DNA of 31,359 nucleotides from Hoskinsella mucinilytica (GTDB lineage Bacteria > Bacillota_I > Bacilli_A > Erysipelotrichales > Erysipelotrichaceae), in the NCBI RefSeq assembly GCF_045223415.1, contig NZ_JBEQZJ010000045.1, positions 1 to 31,359 of the forward strand, written 5' to 3'. A program made the translations under genes and the position numbers. The notes under the pieces were generated by a model. It worked only from the letters and a program-made list of their open reading frames with translations, was not told where the DNA came from and ran no database searches. Positions 1-8,216 of this stretch are shown piece by piece (position 1 is the stretch's first letter; every line of letters starts with the position of its first letter).

Positions 1-2
1 GT

Positions 3-1016
3 ATGAGAATATTGAAGATGAATTGTTATTTTGAAGCTATGAAATTAGTGCTTTCTATTGTGAAAAAAGAGTCTTTCACACAAACTGCTCAGAAATTATA
101 TGAAGAATTTGACCATGATCCTAATATAATGAAGGCGTTTTCTGCAGGAATAGAAGCTGAAAAAATGTTGAGTGATATTCCTTTTGATAAAGCGAATCTA
201 TTATTTCATAACATTGAAGATGGAGAAGATGTTTATGCTGATATATTGATACAATGTTATGCAACAATCGAGAAAGATATTTCACCTAAGTCTTATCTAT
301 TAGAAGAATTCAGAAAGGATCAAGGAAAAAAGTTTTTGAGTTCCTTGTTAAAAACAAATCTAACGCATATCGATCATACCACTATGTTGATCATCCAGAG
401 TGATTTATCCGATAAAACAAAATTAGAATGCATAGAAGTGATGGAGAATATAGATTCTTTTTTAATCGAATTTTGTGGCATTGTAGAAGAAGTGAAACAG
501 AGAATTGAACCGATTTTAAAAAAGTATGAGAAGCTATATGAAAATATGGAAAAGTTTATAAGTGAACATACTGTAGATAAGATCTTTGAACGATTTCATA
601 TTAGCGTAAATGATAAGAAAAATGATGATATCTCAATCTTACCTATGATGTTGTGTTGTAATGAAGTTTCTTTTATTGACGATCTGCATTTGATGGCAGG
701 TGTATTATTTGCTTTTGTAGATGTCCAACAACAAAGGGTGTATTCTATTCATGAATTGGCCGATTCAGTGAGAACCTTGGGAGATCAAATGAACATCATG
801 ATTTTGAAATATTTAAAAGAAGGGCCTTTATATCAAACACAGTTGGCAACTTATCTAAATGTATCCAAGCCTGTGATTAATTATCATATACAACAAATGG
901 TCCGATATGATTTGATTCAAATCGATATAAAAGGGAAAAAGGTTTATATAAAAAAGGATGAAGATAAGTTACATGATCTGTTTCAGAAATATATGAGTTT
1001 TATCAATAATGAGTAG
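3..1016 (+). CDS. ArsR-type winged-helix transcriptional regulator
   Basis: This is probably a DNA-binding regulator of the exporter gene that follows. A winged helix-turn-helix is visible near the C-terminus, around residues 260-320, with the stretch NIMILKYLKEGPLYQTQLA followed by a recognition-helix region containing SKPVINYHI. The first 250 residues are helical, charged and of no family I recognise. They may sense a ligand. At 337 aa it is much longer than a classic ArsR/SmtB repressor (about 100 aa), and no metal-binding Cys motif is evident. The start is uncertain because only two bases precede the first ATG; the gene could begin outside the window, or at the ATG at codon 6. The MFS gene starts 53 bp downstream on the same strand, so the two probably form an operon. 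Confidence 0.75.
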   Translation: MRILKMNCYFEAMKLVLSIVKKESFTQTAQKLYEEFDHDPNIMKAFSAGIEAEKMLSDIPFDKANLLFHNIEDGEDVYADILIQCYATIEKDISPKSYLLEEFRKDQGKKFLSSLLKTNLTHIDHTTMLIIQSDLSDKTKLECIEVMENIDSFLIEFCGIVEEVKQRIEPILKKYEKLYENMEKFISEHTVDKIFERFHISVNDKKNDDISILPMMLCCNEVSFIDDLHLMAGVLFAFVDVQQQRVYSIHELADSVRTLGDQMNIMILKYLKEGPLYQTQLATYLNVSKPVINYHIQQMVRYDLIQIDIKGKKVYIKKDEDKLHDLFQKYMSFINNE

Positions 1017-1069
1017 ATAGGATAATCTAAAGTATTGGTAACTAGTAAACAATATCGGAAAGGAAAACT

Positions 1070-2314
1070 ATGAATTATATTAAATTATTATCTAATCATC
1101 CATTTATGAAAATTACGATTGCCAATGCGATAGGTAGGTTTGGCGATAGTTTGGATATGCTTTTATTCTCTTGGTTGATATACGATATAACAAAGGAAGC
1201 TTCATGGTCGGCGATGATGGTCGCATGCAATATAGTACCTTCTATAGTATTACAGCCTGTTGCAGGTGTTTTAATAGAACATAAAGAAAAAAGAAAAATT
1301 ATGTATCTTTGTGATATATGCCGTTCATTTTGTGTTTTTATACTCTCTCTTCTTTTTTTCTATCAGATGTTATATCCCTATGTATTCCTTTTGATGACGA
1401 TACTTATTTCATCTGTGGAAGCATTCAGGGTGCCTGCAGGCGTTGCAATTGTTCCAAAGGTTTTAGATGAAGATTCCTTAGATTATGGAATGTCTTTCTC
1501 AGAAGGATTTTCGCAATGCTTAGAGCTAGTGGGGCTTGGTATTGGTGGTATTGCTATTGCTTTTTTAGGTATTCACAATACAATACGAATTGATTTTTGT
1601 GTTTTTCTTATCTCCGCCATTCTATTAATTTGCACAAAGATTCCTAATCATCAAGACATATCTAACATCTCAAATTCTTTAGGCTTTCTTTTTGATTGGA
1701 AAGAAGCCATAGCCTATTTTTCGAACCATAAGATCATGTGGTTTTTATGTTTGTTGGGTCTAATCTTAAACATGGTAATGACTCCTATCAATACGTTACA
1801 GACCCCGTATATTGTTGAATGCCTGCATATGGGAGCATCCATGTTATCACTAATTGGTGTGATTTCATCTCTTGCCATGGTTTTGGGTGTGTTTATTTAC
1901 CCATTATTATCTAAAAAACTATCGAATAGGCTCGTTATTTTTGCGGGTGGTATGATGTGTAGTCTGAATTATCTTTTATGGATAGGTACATCCTTTTCTC
2001 ATGACAATGTAATCAGAGTTTTATTTGTTGTTTTTGGAACATTTATCGGTATGATAGGAATCTCTATCATCTCGAACTCTATCAAGATTATGTTTGTTAA
2101 AGAAATTGATCCCTCTTTATTAGCAAGGATGAGCGGCATGTTCAATTCGATCATTTCTTTAGGGTCTCCTATTTTGGCTACTTGCTTAGGTGTAGTAGTG
2201 ATTCGCATGGATATCATTGATGTATTATTTATATGTTTTGTTATGTTTTTTACTGTTTTTTTCATTATTTATGTTTATCAAATCAGACACATTCATTTAG
2301 ATTTACAGAGATAA
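1070..2314 (+). CDS. MFS transporter, DHA3 (drug exporter-like)
   Basis: This is a polytopic inner-membrane transporter of the major facilitator superfamily, 414 aa, the usual length for a 12-helix carrier. The N-terminus has the layout of DHA3 (macrolide/multidrug efflux-like) proteins: a short cytoplasmic start, GRFGDSLDMLLFSWLIYD in helix 1, and a charged motif-A-like loop (GVLIEHKEKRK) between helices 2 and 3. A good ribosome-binding site (GGAAAGGAAAACT) precedes the ATG. It follows the ArsR-type regulator closely, a pairing typical of inducible efflux. The substrate cannot be read from the sequence. A bidirectional terminator follows. Confidence 0.85.
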   Translation: MNYIKLLSNHPFMKITIANAIGRFGDSLDMLLFSWLIYDITKEASWSAMMVACNIVPSIVLQPVAGVLIEHKEKRKIMYLCDICRSFCVFILSLLFFYQMLYPYVFLLMTILISSVEAFRVPAGVAIVPKVLDEDSLDYGMSFSEGFSQCLELVGLGIGGIAIAFLGIHNTIRIDFCVFLISAILLICTKIPNHQDISNISNSLGFLFDWKEAIAYFSNHKIMWFLCLLGLILNMVMTPINTLQTPYIVECLHMGASMLSLIGVISSLAMVLGVFIYPLLSKKLSNRLVIFAGGMMCSLNYLLWIGTSFSHDNVIRVLFVVFGTFIGMIGISIISNSIKIMFVKEIDPSLLARMSGMFNSIISLGSPILATCLGVVVIRMDIIDVLFICFVMFFTVFFIIYVYQIRHIHLDLQR

Positions 2315-2331
2315 AAAACCATGGAAATATA

Positions 2332-2360
2332 AAAAAGACTCAGATCATCTGAGCTTTTTA
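2332..2360. terminator. Bidirectional terminator between converging genes
   Basis: The perfect stem CTCAGA/TCTGAG with a 3-nt loop is flanked by an A-run on the left and a T-run on the right. It can therefore end transcription of the MFS gene (plus strand) and of the cupin gene (minus strand). Confidence 0.8.
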
Positions 2361-2367
2361 GAATATA

Positions 2368-2703
2368 TTAGGATTCTTTGATGATAAGTGCCATAAATAC
2401 AAGAGGTGTATCTTGTGTGTTTTCGATGCCATGACCTCTTCCACTTGGGGTAAAGGTAACATCCCCTGGCTTTAAGATACGTTTTGTATCATGATCTTGA
2501 TATAGTGCTTCTCCTTCAAGGATAAAATAGCTTTCACCATCACCATGATGCTCATGATATCCTAAGGAACTATGTGGATCAATGGTTACCTTGGCATACA
2601 TTGCGACATGCTCACCCATTTCAGAGGTGTCTAATAATCGTTCGATATGCATCCATCCTTTACCGCCACAGCGTTCAAAGTAATCTTCTATTGGTTGTTT
2701 CAT
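2368..2703 (-). CDS. Small cupin-domain protein
   Basis: This is a single-domain cupin beta-barrel, 111 aa. Cupin motif 1 appears as GYHEHHGDGESYFILEGEA (His, His and Glu metal ligands) and motif 2 as PGDVTFTPSGRGHGIEN (with the further His). It therefore probably binds a divalent metal. Small cupins of this kind include sugar-binding, oxidative-stress and enzymatic members, and the substrate is not predictable. The start codon shares ATGA with the stop of the upstream TetR gene, so the two are translationally coupled. A strong GGAGG lies 7 nt before the ATG. Confidence 0.85.
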   Translation of the reverse strand: MKQPIEDYFERCGGKGWMHIERLLDTSEMGEHVAMYAKVTIDPHSSLGYHEHHGDGESYFILEGEALYQDHDTKRILKPGDVTFTPSGRGHGIENTQDTPLVFMALIIKES

Positions 2704-3290
2704 TTTGTTTCCTCCATTCTGATTTTTGTATAAGATTCTCGATATCGTTCATATGCGAGCTTTTCGCTATCCTGTGCCAGACTTTTCATGTTGTTGGCAA
2801 TCTTTTCAGGTGTTTCTTTCATACCGTCTTTGATCCAGTTGATGATGACACCTGCAACACCGAAACTGAAAAACTCACTATAAAAATCCTTATCGCTCTG
2901 CGTGATTTGATGATGTAGATCTAGCGCATCAATGGCTAAATAGAAGATAGACTTCGTTAAGGAAAAAATATGATTACGAAATTCTGTTTCATCACAAGAA
3001 ATCGTGTTTTGATAGAAATTAGATTCTTGTTTGATCAAAGCTAACAAAGACGCCATATAGCGATGCCAATTTTCGAAATTTAATCGTTCATCAAAGATTT
3101 TTTTTGCATCTTGTTCATAAGTCCATTGCAGAAGCTCATATTTATCACGGAAATGATAATAAAAAGTTTGTCGATTAAAGCCGCTGACCTTCGTGATATC
3201 CGCAATCGTTATTTTGGAAAAAGATTTTTTGCTTGTTAATATTTTTAAGGTATCAGCGAGAATCTCTTTGGTGTTGATGGAATCAGACAT
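2700..3290 (-). CDS. TetR/AcrR family regulator (DhaS-like)
   Basis: This is a DNA-binding regulator of about 196 aa. The N-terminal TetR helix-turn-helix is clear at residues 10-55 (FSKITIADITKVSGFNRQTF followed by YYHFRDKYELLQW). The C-terminal part resembles the group typified by the dihydroxyacetone-kinase regulator DhaS. A longer reading frame begins with GTG at 3305, but that GTG overlaps the GAGGAGG ribosome-binding site. The ATG at 3290, 7-8 nt downstream of that site, is the better start. The gene overlaps the cupin by 4 nt and is divergent from the MFS transporter at 3389, which makes both neighbours likely targets. A TATAAT hexamer lies in the 83-bp gap, upstream of this gene. Confidence 0.87.
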   Translation of the reverse strand: MSDSINTKEILADTLKILTSKKSFSKITIADITKVSGFNRQTFYYHFRDKYELLQWTYEQDAKKIFDERLNFENWHRYMASLLALIKQESNFYQNTISCDETEFRNHIFSLTKSIFYLAIDALDLHHQITQSDKDFYSEFFSFGVAGVIINWIKDGMKETPEKIANNMKSLAQDSEKLAYERYRESYTKIRMEETK

Positions 3291-3388
3291 ATCATCCCTC
3301 CTCACGTGCTTTTATTATACACGAAATCAATCAAGCAGGGAAGCAAGTGCATAATTTTTTTAATTAGGTTCATACTAAGCAACAGGAT

Positions 3389-4546
3389 GTGATGATCATA
3401 AAAAAGAAGATGAAATGGAAATTGTATGCGTTGAATTTTTTTGTATTTTTTGCGATAGCAATGGTGAATACGCAGATGATACCTTACTTGAGTAAGCTTG
3501 GCTACAATGTATTAGAACGAGGATGGATATTGGCAGGAAATGCAATTGTTTCTATTATAGGACAATTTCTTTTTGGTTGGCTTTGTGATAGATTCAAAAA
3601 AATAAGACGCTTCTTTCTATTGGCTTATGCATTGTTATTGGCTAGTAGTTTTGCGATGTTTCTAATGCAAGATCGTATATTTTTCTATCATTTATTCACA
3701 GTTTCACTTATGGGTGGTATGGTAAAGGTGTTGATGGGGCTTGATGAAACTTGGATGTTAGAACTGGATGAACAACATTATGGGAAGCTTCGAGCATGGG
3801 GAGCCTTGGGATTAACGATTGGTTCACCGATAGCAGGATTTCTAGTTAAAAATTTTGAATACAGCTCTTTATTGATCAGTTTTTCCATAGTATCGGTGTT
3901 GTTGCTGTATTTGATTCAAACAAGTGAAGATGCAAAGAAAAAAGGCAAGGGAATGCAGTTTAAGGATATTGCCGGATTTATAAAGAATCGACGTTATGTG
4001 GTTTTGGTGTTAATCTATTTATTGGTATATATGATTGGAACTGCAGATCAATATGTGGTGATCGATAAGCTTTTAGATATTCACGCAAGCAGCACACAAG
4101 TTGGTATCAAGTGGGCATTGCAATCGTTTATGGAAGTACCTTTGTTTTTGTTTTCAGCAAAGATTTTAAAACGTTTTTCATCCTTTACGTTATTGTGGTT
4201 CGGGACGATCATGTATGCGGTAAAATTTTTTTGTTATGGCTTTTTTCAAACACCTTGGGGAATCATTATGACATCGACATTACAATTGGTTACATTACCA
4301 ATCATTATGTTGACCAGTAAGCTTTTGATCAAAGAAGTAACAGATCAAAGTGTAGCAAGTAGCGCACAAATGTTTGCGATGGCAATATTTATTGGTTTTA
4401 GTGGATTAATTACACCTCTGATTACTAGCTTTTTGAGTAAGCAGATCGGATATGATCATACGTTATATGTTGTATCTGGCTTTACGATCGTACCATTGTT
4501 GTTGATTTTCTGGTATCGACGATTGAATGCTTCCTACAAAAATTGA
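3389..4546 (+). CDS. MFS transporter (MFS_1-like/LacY-like)
   Basis: This is a 12-helix secondary transporter of 385 aa. Helix 1 (NFFVFFAIAMVNTQMIPYLS) and the motif-A loop GWLCDRFKKIRRFF are typical of the LacY/nucleoside-symporter side of the major facilitator superfamily. Export or import and the substrate cannot be told. The start may be GTG 3389 or the ATG at 3392, with a weak CAGGA upstream. It is divergent from the TetR gene, with 83-98 bp between them, which suggests TetR control. No clear terminator follows; the hppA promoter begins directly after the stop codon. Confidence 0.82.
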   Translation: MMIIKKKMKWKLYALNFFVFFAIAMVNTQMIPYLSKLGYNVLERGWILAGNAIVSIIGQFLFGWLCDRFKKIRRFFLLAYALLLASSFAMFLMQDRIFFYHLFTVSLMGGMVKVLMGLDETWMLELDEQHYGKLRAWGALGLTIGSPIAGFLVKNFEYSSLLISFSIVSVLLLYLIQTSEDAKKKGKGMQFKDIAGFIKNRRYVVLVLIYLLVYMIGTADQYVVIDKLLDIHASSTQVGIKWALQSFMEVPLFLFSAKILKRFSSFTLLWFGTIMYAVKFFCYGFFQTPWGIIMTSTLQLVTLPIIMLTSKLLIKEVTDQSVASSAQMFAMAIFIGFSGLITPLITSFLSKQIGYDHTLYVVSGFTIVPLLLIFWYRRLNASYKN

Positions 4547-4575
4547 TTGCAATTTGGTTGATTAAGGAATATAAT
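4547..4575 (+). promoter_or_regulatory. hppA promoter
   Basis: TTGCAA (4547-4552), a 17-bp spacer and a perfect TATAAT (4570-4575) form a good vegetative promoter placed right after the MFS stop codon. Transcription should start near 4582. Confidence 0.75.
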
Positions 4576-4588
4576 ATTCATTAGAAAG

Positions 4589-4602
4589 TGTAATCGCTTA
4601 CA
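4589..4602 (+). promoter_or_regulatory. Candidate CcpA cre operator in hppA leader
   Basis: TGTAATCGCTTACA fits the catabolite-responsive element consensus (TGWAANCGNTNWCA) at every defined position. It lies about 8-20 nt after the predicted transcription start and just before the GGAGG of hppA. Bound CcpA would block transcription there. The consensus is established in Firmicutes; its use here is inferred. Confidence 0.6.
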
Positions 4603-4617
4603 ATGGAGGATAATTAT

Positions 4618-6705
4618 ATGATCAACGACGAAAATGCGATTCTGTTTTTAAGTATTGCCATCTTGATGGCTTTGATTGCATTGGGGTATGCATTTTATCT
4701 TTTTCATAATGTGAAAAAAGAAAAAATTCATATTCGAATGTTAGAAAAGCTGTCTGGTTTTATTCATGAGGGAGCAATGGCTTTTCTATCAAGAGAATAC
4801 AAAATCATTATTGTATTTGTCATTGTGATTGCGGTATTATTAGCATCACTTGGTTTGATTCCTTCTTTACAAAAGGCAGATGGTGTGGGATTAGGTGCAG
4901 CATTTTGTTTTATCATTGGTACCTTGTGTAGTGGAGTAGCTGGTTTTTGTGGAATGCAAGCCGCAACCATCGCAAATGCTCGTGTTTCTCAGGGAGCACA
5001 TGATAAGGGTATGTCAAAGGCACTTCGTATTGCGTTTAGCGGAGGAAGCGTACTTGGACTTTGTGTGGTAGGTTTTGGCTTGTTGGGATTAACCGTATTG
5101 TTTTGCGGCTTTTATTTCTTTTCAAAGGATTATAGACTGGCGGCTCATGTTGTATCCGGGTATAGTCTAGGATGTTCCTTTATCGCTTTGTTTGCACGTG
5201 TTGGTGGTGGAATCTATACCAAAGCTGCTGATGTTGGCGCAGACTTGGTTGGAAAGGTAGAAGCGGGAATACCGGAAGATGATCCAAGAAATCCTGCTGT
5301 GATTGCGGATAATGTTGGAGATAATGTTGGGGATATCGCCGGTATGGGATCAGATTTATGTGAGTCTTATGTTGGTGCGATCGTTTCTGCGATATCTCTT
5401 GGTATGGCCTTAACGGTATCCGGTAAATCTATTGGGATTGCGGCAAGCATCTTTCCGATCTTAATATGTGCATTAGGTATCCTTGCAAGTATTTGTGCAC
5501 AAGTGTTTGTAAGAATGAAAGATTGGCAAAATCCTCAACGAGCACTTGGAGTGGCAACCTATGTAGCATCCTTGGTTGTTCTGGTAGGAAGTTTAATGCT
5601 GTCTCATTTGGTGTTTGATAGTGCTTATCCCTTCTACTCTATCTTGAGTGGATTGGCAGTAGGTGTTATTATTGGAAAAATTGCCGAATATTATACGAGT
5701 GATGAATATAAGCATGTAAAAGAAATCGCTTCACAGAGCTTAACAGGGCATGCGACCAATATCATTTCAGGCTTTAGTATTGGCATGCAATCAACTGCAT
5801 TGACCATTTTGTTATTGGCAGCGGGAATTGCAGCAAGCTATATGTTCTTTGGTATGTATGGAATTGCACTTGGTGCTGTCGGTATGCTTTCTACCACGGG
5901 TATCACAGTATCGGTCGATGCTTATGGACCGATTGCCGATAATGCCGGTGGTATTGCGGAAATGGCTGATATGGAACCACATGTACGTGAAATCACAGAT
6001 AAGCTAGATTCTGTAGGCAATACAACAGCGGCAGTAGGGAAAGGATTTTGTATAGGTTCTGCGGCTTTTACTGCACTTGCGATGATCGTTGCATATGCTC
6101 AGCTTGCTGAATTAGAAACCATAAGTTTACTAGAACCTGGAGTGATCGTTGCGCTCTTGATTGGAGCAATGTTGCCATTCTTCTTTACGTCCTTAACCAT
6201 TAAATCTGTTGGAAAAGCCGCAAATCAAATGATAGATGAAGTACGTAGACAATTTAAAGAAGACCCTGGGATCATGGCAGGGAAAAGTAAACCTGATTAT
6301 GCGAAATGCGTAGATATTTCTACACAAGCAGCATTGAAGGAAATGATCCTTCCTGGTTGCATTGCGGTAGTATCACCGATATTATGTGGCATCCTCCTTG
6401 GAACAAAGGGGCTGGGTGGCTTGTTGATCGGAGCCTTGATGTCAGCTATTATGTTGGCTGTGTTCATGGCTAATTCAGGTGGAGCATGGGATAATGCGAA
6501 GAAATATATCGAAAGTGGACAGTATGGTGGAAAAGGTAGTGAAGCCCATAAAGCGGCTGTTACCGGCGATACTGTAGGTGATCCATTCAAAGATACAGCA
6601 GGACCGGCAATGGATATTTTAATTAAGTTAATGTCCGTTATTTCATTGATTTTAGCACCTGTTCTTTTGGAAATGGAGCCATTGTTAAGCTTCCTGTTTA
6701 AATAA
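4618..6705 (+). CDS. hppA: Membrane-bound H+/Na+-translocating pyrophosphatase
   Basis: It hydrolyses cytoplasmic pyrophosphate and couples this to pumping H+ or Na+ across the membrane. The protein is about 695 aa with some 16 membrane helices, as expected for the family. Diagnostic motifs are GGGIYTKAADVGADLVGKVE (about residues 196-215), the acidic DNVGDNVGD at about 231, and a second pyrophosphate-binding motif GDTVGDPFKDTAGP near the C-terminus. The stretch GNTTAAVGKG at about 467 has Ala where K+-independent enzymes have Lys, so the enzyme belongs to the K+-dependent class. Which ion is pumped cannot be decided. The ATG at 4618 is chosen over the in-frame ATG at 4603 because GGAGG sits between them. 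Cytoplasmic pyrophosphate comes partly from the aminoacyl-tRNA synthetase reactions encoded nearby. Confidence 0.97.
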   Translation: MINDENAILFLSIAILMALIALGYAFYLFHNVKKEKIHIRMLEKLSGFIHEGAMAFLSREYKIIIVFVIVIAVLLASLGLIPSLQKADGVGLGAAFCFIIGTLCSGVAGFCGMQAATIANARVSQGAHDKGMSKALRIAFSGGSVLGLCVVGFGLLGLTVLFCGFYFFSKDYRLAAHVVSGYSLGCSFIALFARVGGGIYTKAADVGADLVGKVEAGIPEDDPRNPAVIADNVGDNVGDIAGMGSDLCESYVGAIVSAISLGMALTVSGKSIGIAASIFPILICALGILASICAQVFVRMKDWQNPQRALGVATYVASLVVLVGSLMLSHLVFDSAYPFYSILSGLAVGVIIGKIAEYYTSDEYKHVKEIASQSLTGHATNIISGFSIGMQSTALTILLLAAGIAASYMFFGMYGIALGAVGMLSTTGITVSVDAYGPIADNAGGIAEMADMEPHVREITDKLDSVGNTTAAVGKGFCIGSAAFTALAMIVAYAQLAELETISLLEPGVIVALLIGAMLPFFFTSLTIKSVGKAANQMIDEVRRQFKEDPGIMAGKSKPDYAKCVDISTQAALKEMILPGCIAVVSPILCGILLGTKGLGGLLIGALMSAIMLAVFMANSGGAWDNAKKYIESGQYGGKGSEAHKAAVTGDTVGDPFKDTAGPAMDILIKLMSVISLILAPVLLEMEPLLSFLFK

Positions 6706-6707
6706 CC

Positions 6708-6736
6708 TTGCAAAATTGACGGATATTTCTTATAAT
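6708..6736 (+). promoter_or_regulatory. Promoter for short terminated RNA
   Basis: TTGCAA (6708-6713), a 17-bp spacer and TATAAT (6731-6736) lie immediately after the hppA stop. The arrangement matches the promoter in front of hppA. Predicted start is near 6743. Confidence 0.65.
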
Positions 6737-6742
6737 TACATT

Positions 6743-6815
6743 GTAAGAAAGACTGTGTAACCCTACGATAGTGGGTTGATATAAAAAGCTCTTGATACTT
6801 ACCAAGAGCTTTTTT
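6743..6815 (+). ncRNA. Short leader or small RNA, unidentified
   Basis: A transcript from the promoter above would be about 73 nt and end at the terminator at 6783-6815. It holds a small hairpin (AACCC/GGGTT, 6759-6777) before the terminator. I do not recognise a riboswitch class. It may be a stand-alone small RNA or an attenuated leader of the gene at 6871. Confidence 0.4.
6783..6815 (+). terminator. Strong intrinsic terminator
   Basis: A perfect 12-bp stem (AAAAAGCTCTTG/CAAGAGCTTTTT) with an 8-nt loop is followed by further T residues. It lies 55 bp upstream of the next gene. Confidence 0.9.
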
Positions 6816-6870
6816 AAAGAAATATTAGATAAAACACAGTTGAATCCGATATCAAAAAGGAGGAAGTGCC

Positions 6871-7404
6871 ATGTTGTTTACTTTAAAAAAAGAAGAACAG
6901 GGATTTGTCATAGAAGAATCCGGACATGCCATTTACAGAATAGCGCAGGATACCACAGATAAATTACTAAGTTTTGCTTTAAAGAATCCTTATGGGGATG
7001 AAGTCATGAACTTTTATCAAATTAAAAAATGGTATCAAATATTACCGGTCTTGCAAACTCATGAATTTTCTATTTATGAGAATGATGTGAAAATCGGAAA
7101 GTTAGAAAAAACCAAAAAAGGGTTTGATCTGATTCTTCATGATGTTCCTTATCATATGTATGGAGGAACGCATCATGCAATGCGTACAGTAATCGTGTTT
7201 GATCGAGAAACACAGGTCGCAGAGTTTACATTGGGTGAACAAAGCAGTGTAGCATTTACCAATGGGGTGTTTGGTAGTACCTATGCCATGTTGTTGTTTT
7301 TGTTTCAAGAAATCATCAAAGAAACTGAGTTTATGGCCGAAGCATTCCAAGATGCCTATCGTGGTATGTATTTAAGGAGTTTAGATGATGTCGTGGCAGA
7401 ATAA
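6871..7404 (+). CDS. Conserved-looking protein of unknown function
   Basis: A 177-aa protein I do not recognise with certainty. It begins with MLFTLKKEEQGFVIEESGHA and continues as alternating short beta-type segments rich in aromatic and charged residues, ending in a helical region (FLFQEIIKETEFMAEAFQDA). The pattern is loosely like small Tubby/LURP-one-type beta-barrel proteins, but that is a weak resemblance only. There is no signal peptide or obvious membrane segment. The ribosome-binding site AAGGAGGAA is strong. Its 3' end overlaps the HAD phosphatase gene by about 17-20 bp, so the two are likely co-transcribed. Confidence 0.75.
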   Translation: MLFTLKKEEQGFVIEESGHAIYRIAQDTTDKLLSFALKNPYGDEVMNFYQIKKWYQILPVLQTHEFSIYENDVKIGKLEKTKKGFDLILHDVPYHMYGGTHHAMRTVIVFDRETQVAEFTLGEQSSVAFTNGVFGSTYAMLLFLFQEIIKETEFMAEAFQDAYRGMYLRSLDDVVAE

Positions 7405-8161
7405 AACTTGTTTTATAGATTTAGATGGAACGATGTATCGTGGAGATGAGTTGATTGACGGGGCAATTGAATTTATCGATTATTTACAAGAACATAAGAT
7501 TCCTTATTACTTTATTACGAATAATGCAATGAGGACACATGCTCAGAATGCGAAAAAGATGTTGGATATGGGGTTTCATCATATCAAGGATGAAGACTTT
7601 TTTACAAGTGCTATGGCAAGTGCTGCTTATGTGAAACGTCATGAACAGGCAAAAAAGGCTTATTATATTGGTCAAGATGGGATGAAAGAGGCTTTATTAG
7701 AACAAGGGTTCATCATTGATGAAAACGAAGCAGATCATGTGTTTATTGGATTGGATATCACTGCGACTTACGAGCAATATTGTCGAGCTTTTACCTTACT
7801 ACAAAAAGGAGCGAAACTTGTCGGTACCAATGCAGATCGTCGACTTCCTCATGGAGATGGTTATCGTATAGGAAATGGGGCCATCGTAGCCATGTTTCAA
7901 TATGCCAGTGAACAAGAAGGTTTGATCATAGGAAAGCCGAATGCGGCGATGATGGAAGAGGCTTTGTTATATGCAGGTATTCAAGCTGATCAATGTGTGA
8001 TGATCGGAGATAATTTGGAAACAGATATTCTGTTTGGAATTCAAAATGATGTAGAAACGATTTTTGTGACAAGCGGTGTACATGATGAGGAAGATGCATC
8101 TCGTATGGGGATCCTTTCAGATATCATCGTACATAATTTAAAAGAATTGATGCATAAATAA
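7385..8161 (+). CDS. HAD-superfamily phosphatase, subclass IIA (NagD-like)
   Basis: A cytoplasmic phosphatase of 258 aa. All four HAD motifs are present: CFIDLDGTMYRG (nucleophile Asp and acid/base Asp), YFITNNAMRT (motif II Thr), IIGKPNAAMM (motif III Lys) and CVMIGDNLETDILFG (motif IV acidic pair). The long segment between motifs II and III is the C2-type cap of the NagD/AraL/p-nitrophenyl phosphatase group. Likely substrates are small phosphates such as sugar phosphates or nucleotides; the exact one is unknown. Two adjacent ATGs (7385 and 7388) are possible starts; AAGGAG at 7374 is better spaced for 7388. It overlaps the preceding gene in another frame. Confidence 0.92.
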   Translation: MMSWQNKTCFIDLDGTMYRGDELIDGAIEFIDYLQEHKIPYYFITNNAMRTHAQNAKKMLDMGFHHIKDEDFFTSAMASAAYVKRHEQAKKAYYIGQDGMKEALLEQGFIIDENEADHVFIGLDITATYEQYCRAFTLLQKGAKLVGTNADRRLPHGDGYRIGNGAIVAMFQYASEQEGLIIGKPNAAMMEEALLYAGIQADQCVMIGDNLETDILFGIQNDVETIFVTSGVHDEEDASRMGILSDIIVHNLKELMHK

Positions 8162-8216
8162 AATTCTGAAACGTATCATGAAATGAGGAGATTTCATGGA
8201 CATTCAGAATTTTTTT
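8161..8216 (+). promoter_or_regulatory. Long hairpin enclosing the VTT-gene start codon
   Basis: A perfect 10-bp outer stem (AAATTCTGAA 8161-8170 with TTCAGAATTT 8203-8212) encloses a perfect 8-bp inner stem (CATGAAAT 8177-8184 with ATTTCATG 8191-8198). The six-base loop is GAGGAG, the ribosome-binding site. The start codon (8196-8198) is paired in the inner stem. Four more Ts follow the outer stem, so it also has the form of an intrinsic terminator. Confidence 0.7.

Noticed and set aside
3306..3388. TetR operator between the TetR and MFS genes
   Set aside because: Control is likely from the gene order, but I found no convincing palindrome in this gap, so no operator is called.
6297..6713. 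138-aa open frame on the minus strand
   Set aside because: It is the antisense shadow of the highly conserved C-terminus of the pyrophosphatase, with no ribosome-binding site.
6714..6736. Promoter using TTGACG (6716-6721) and TATAAT
   Set aside because: The spacing is only 9 bp. TTGCAA at 6708 with 17 bp is the better -35.
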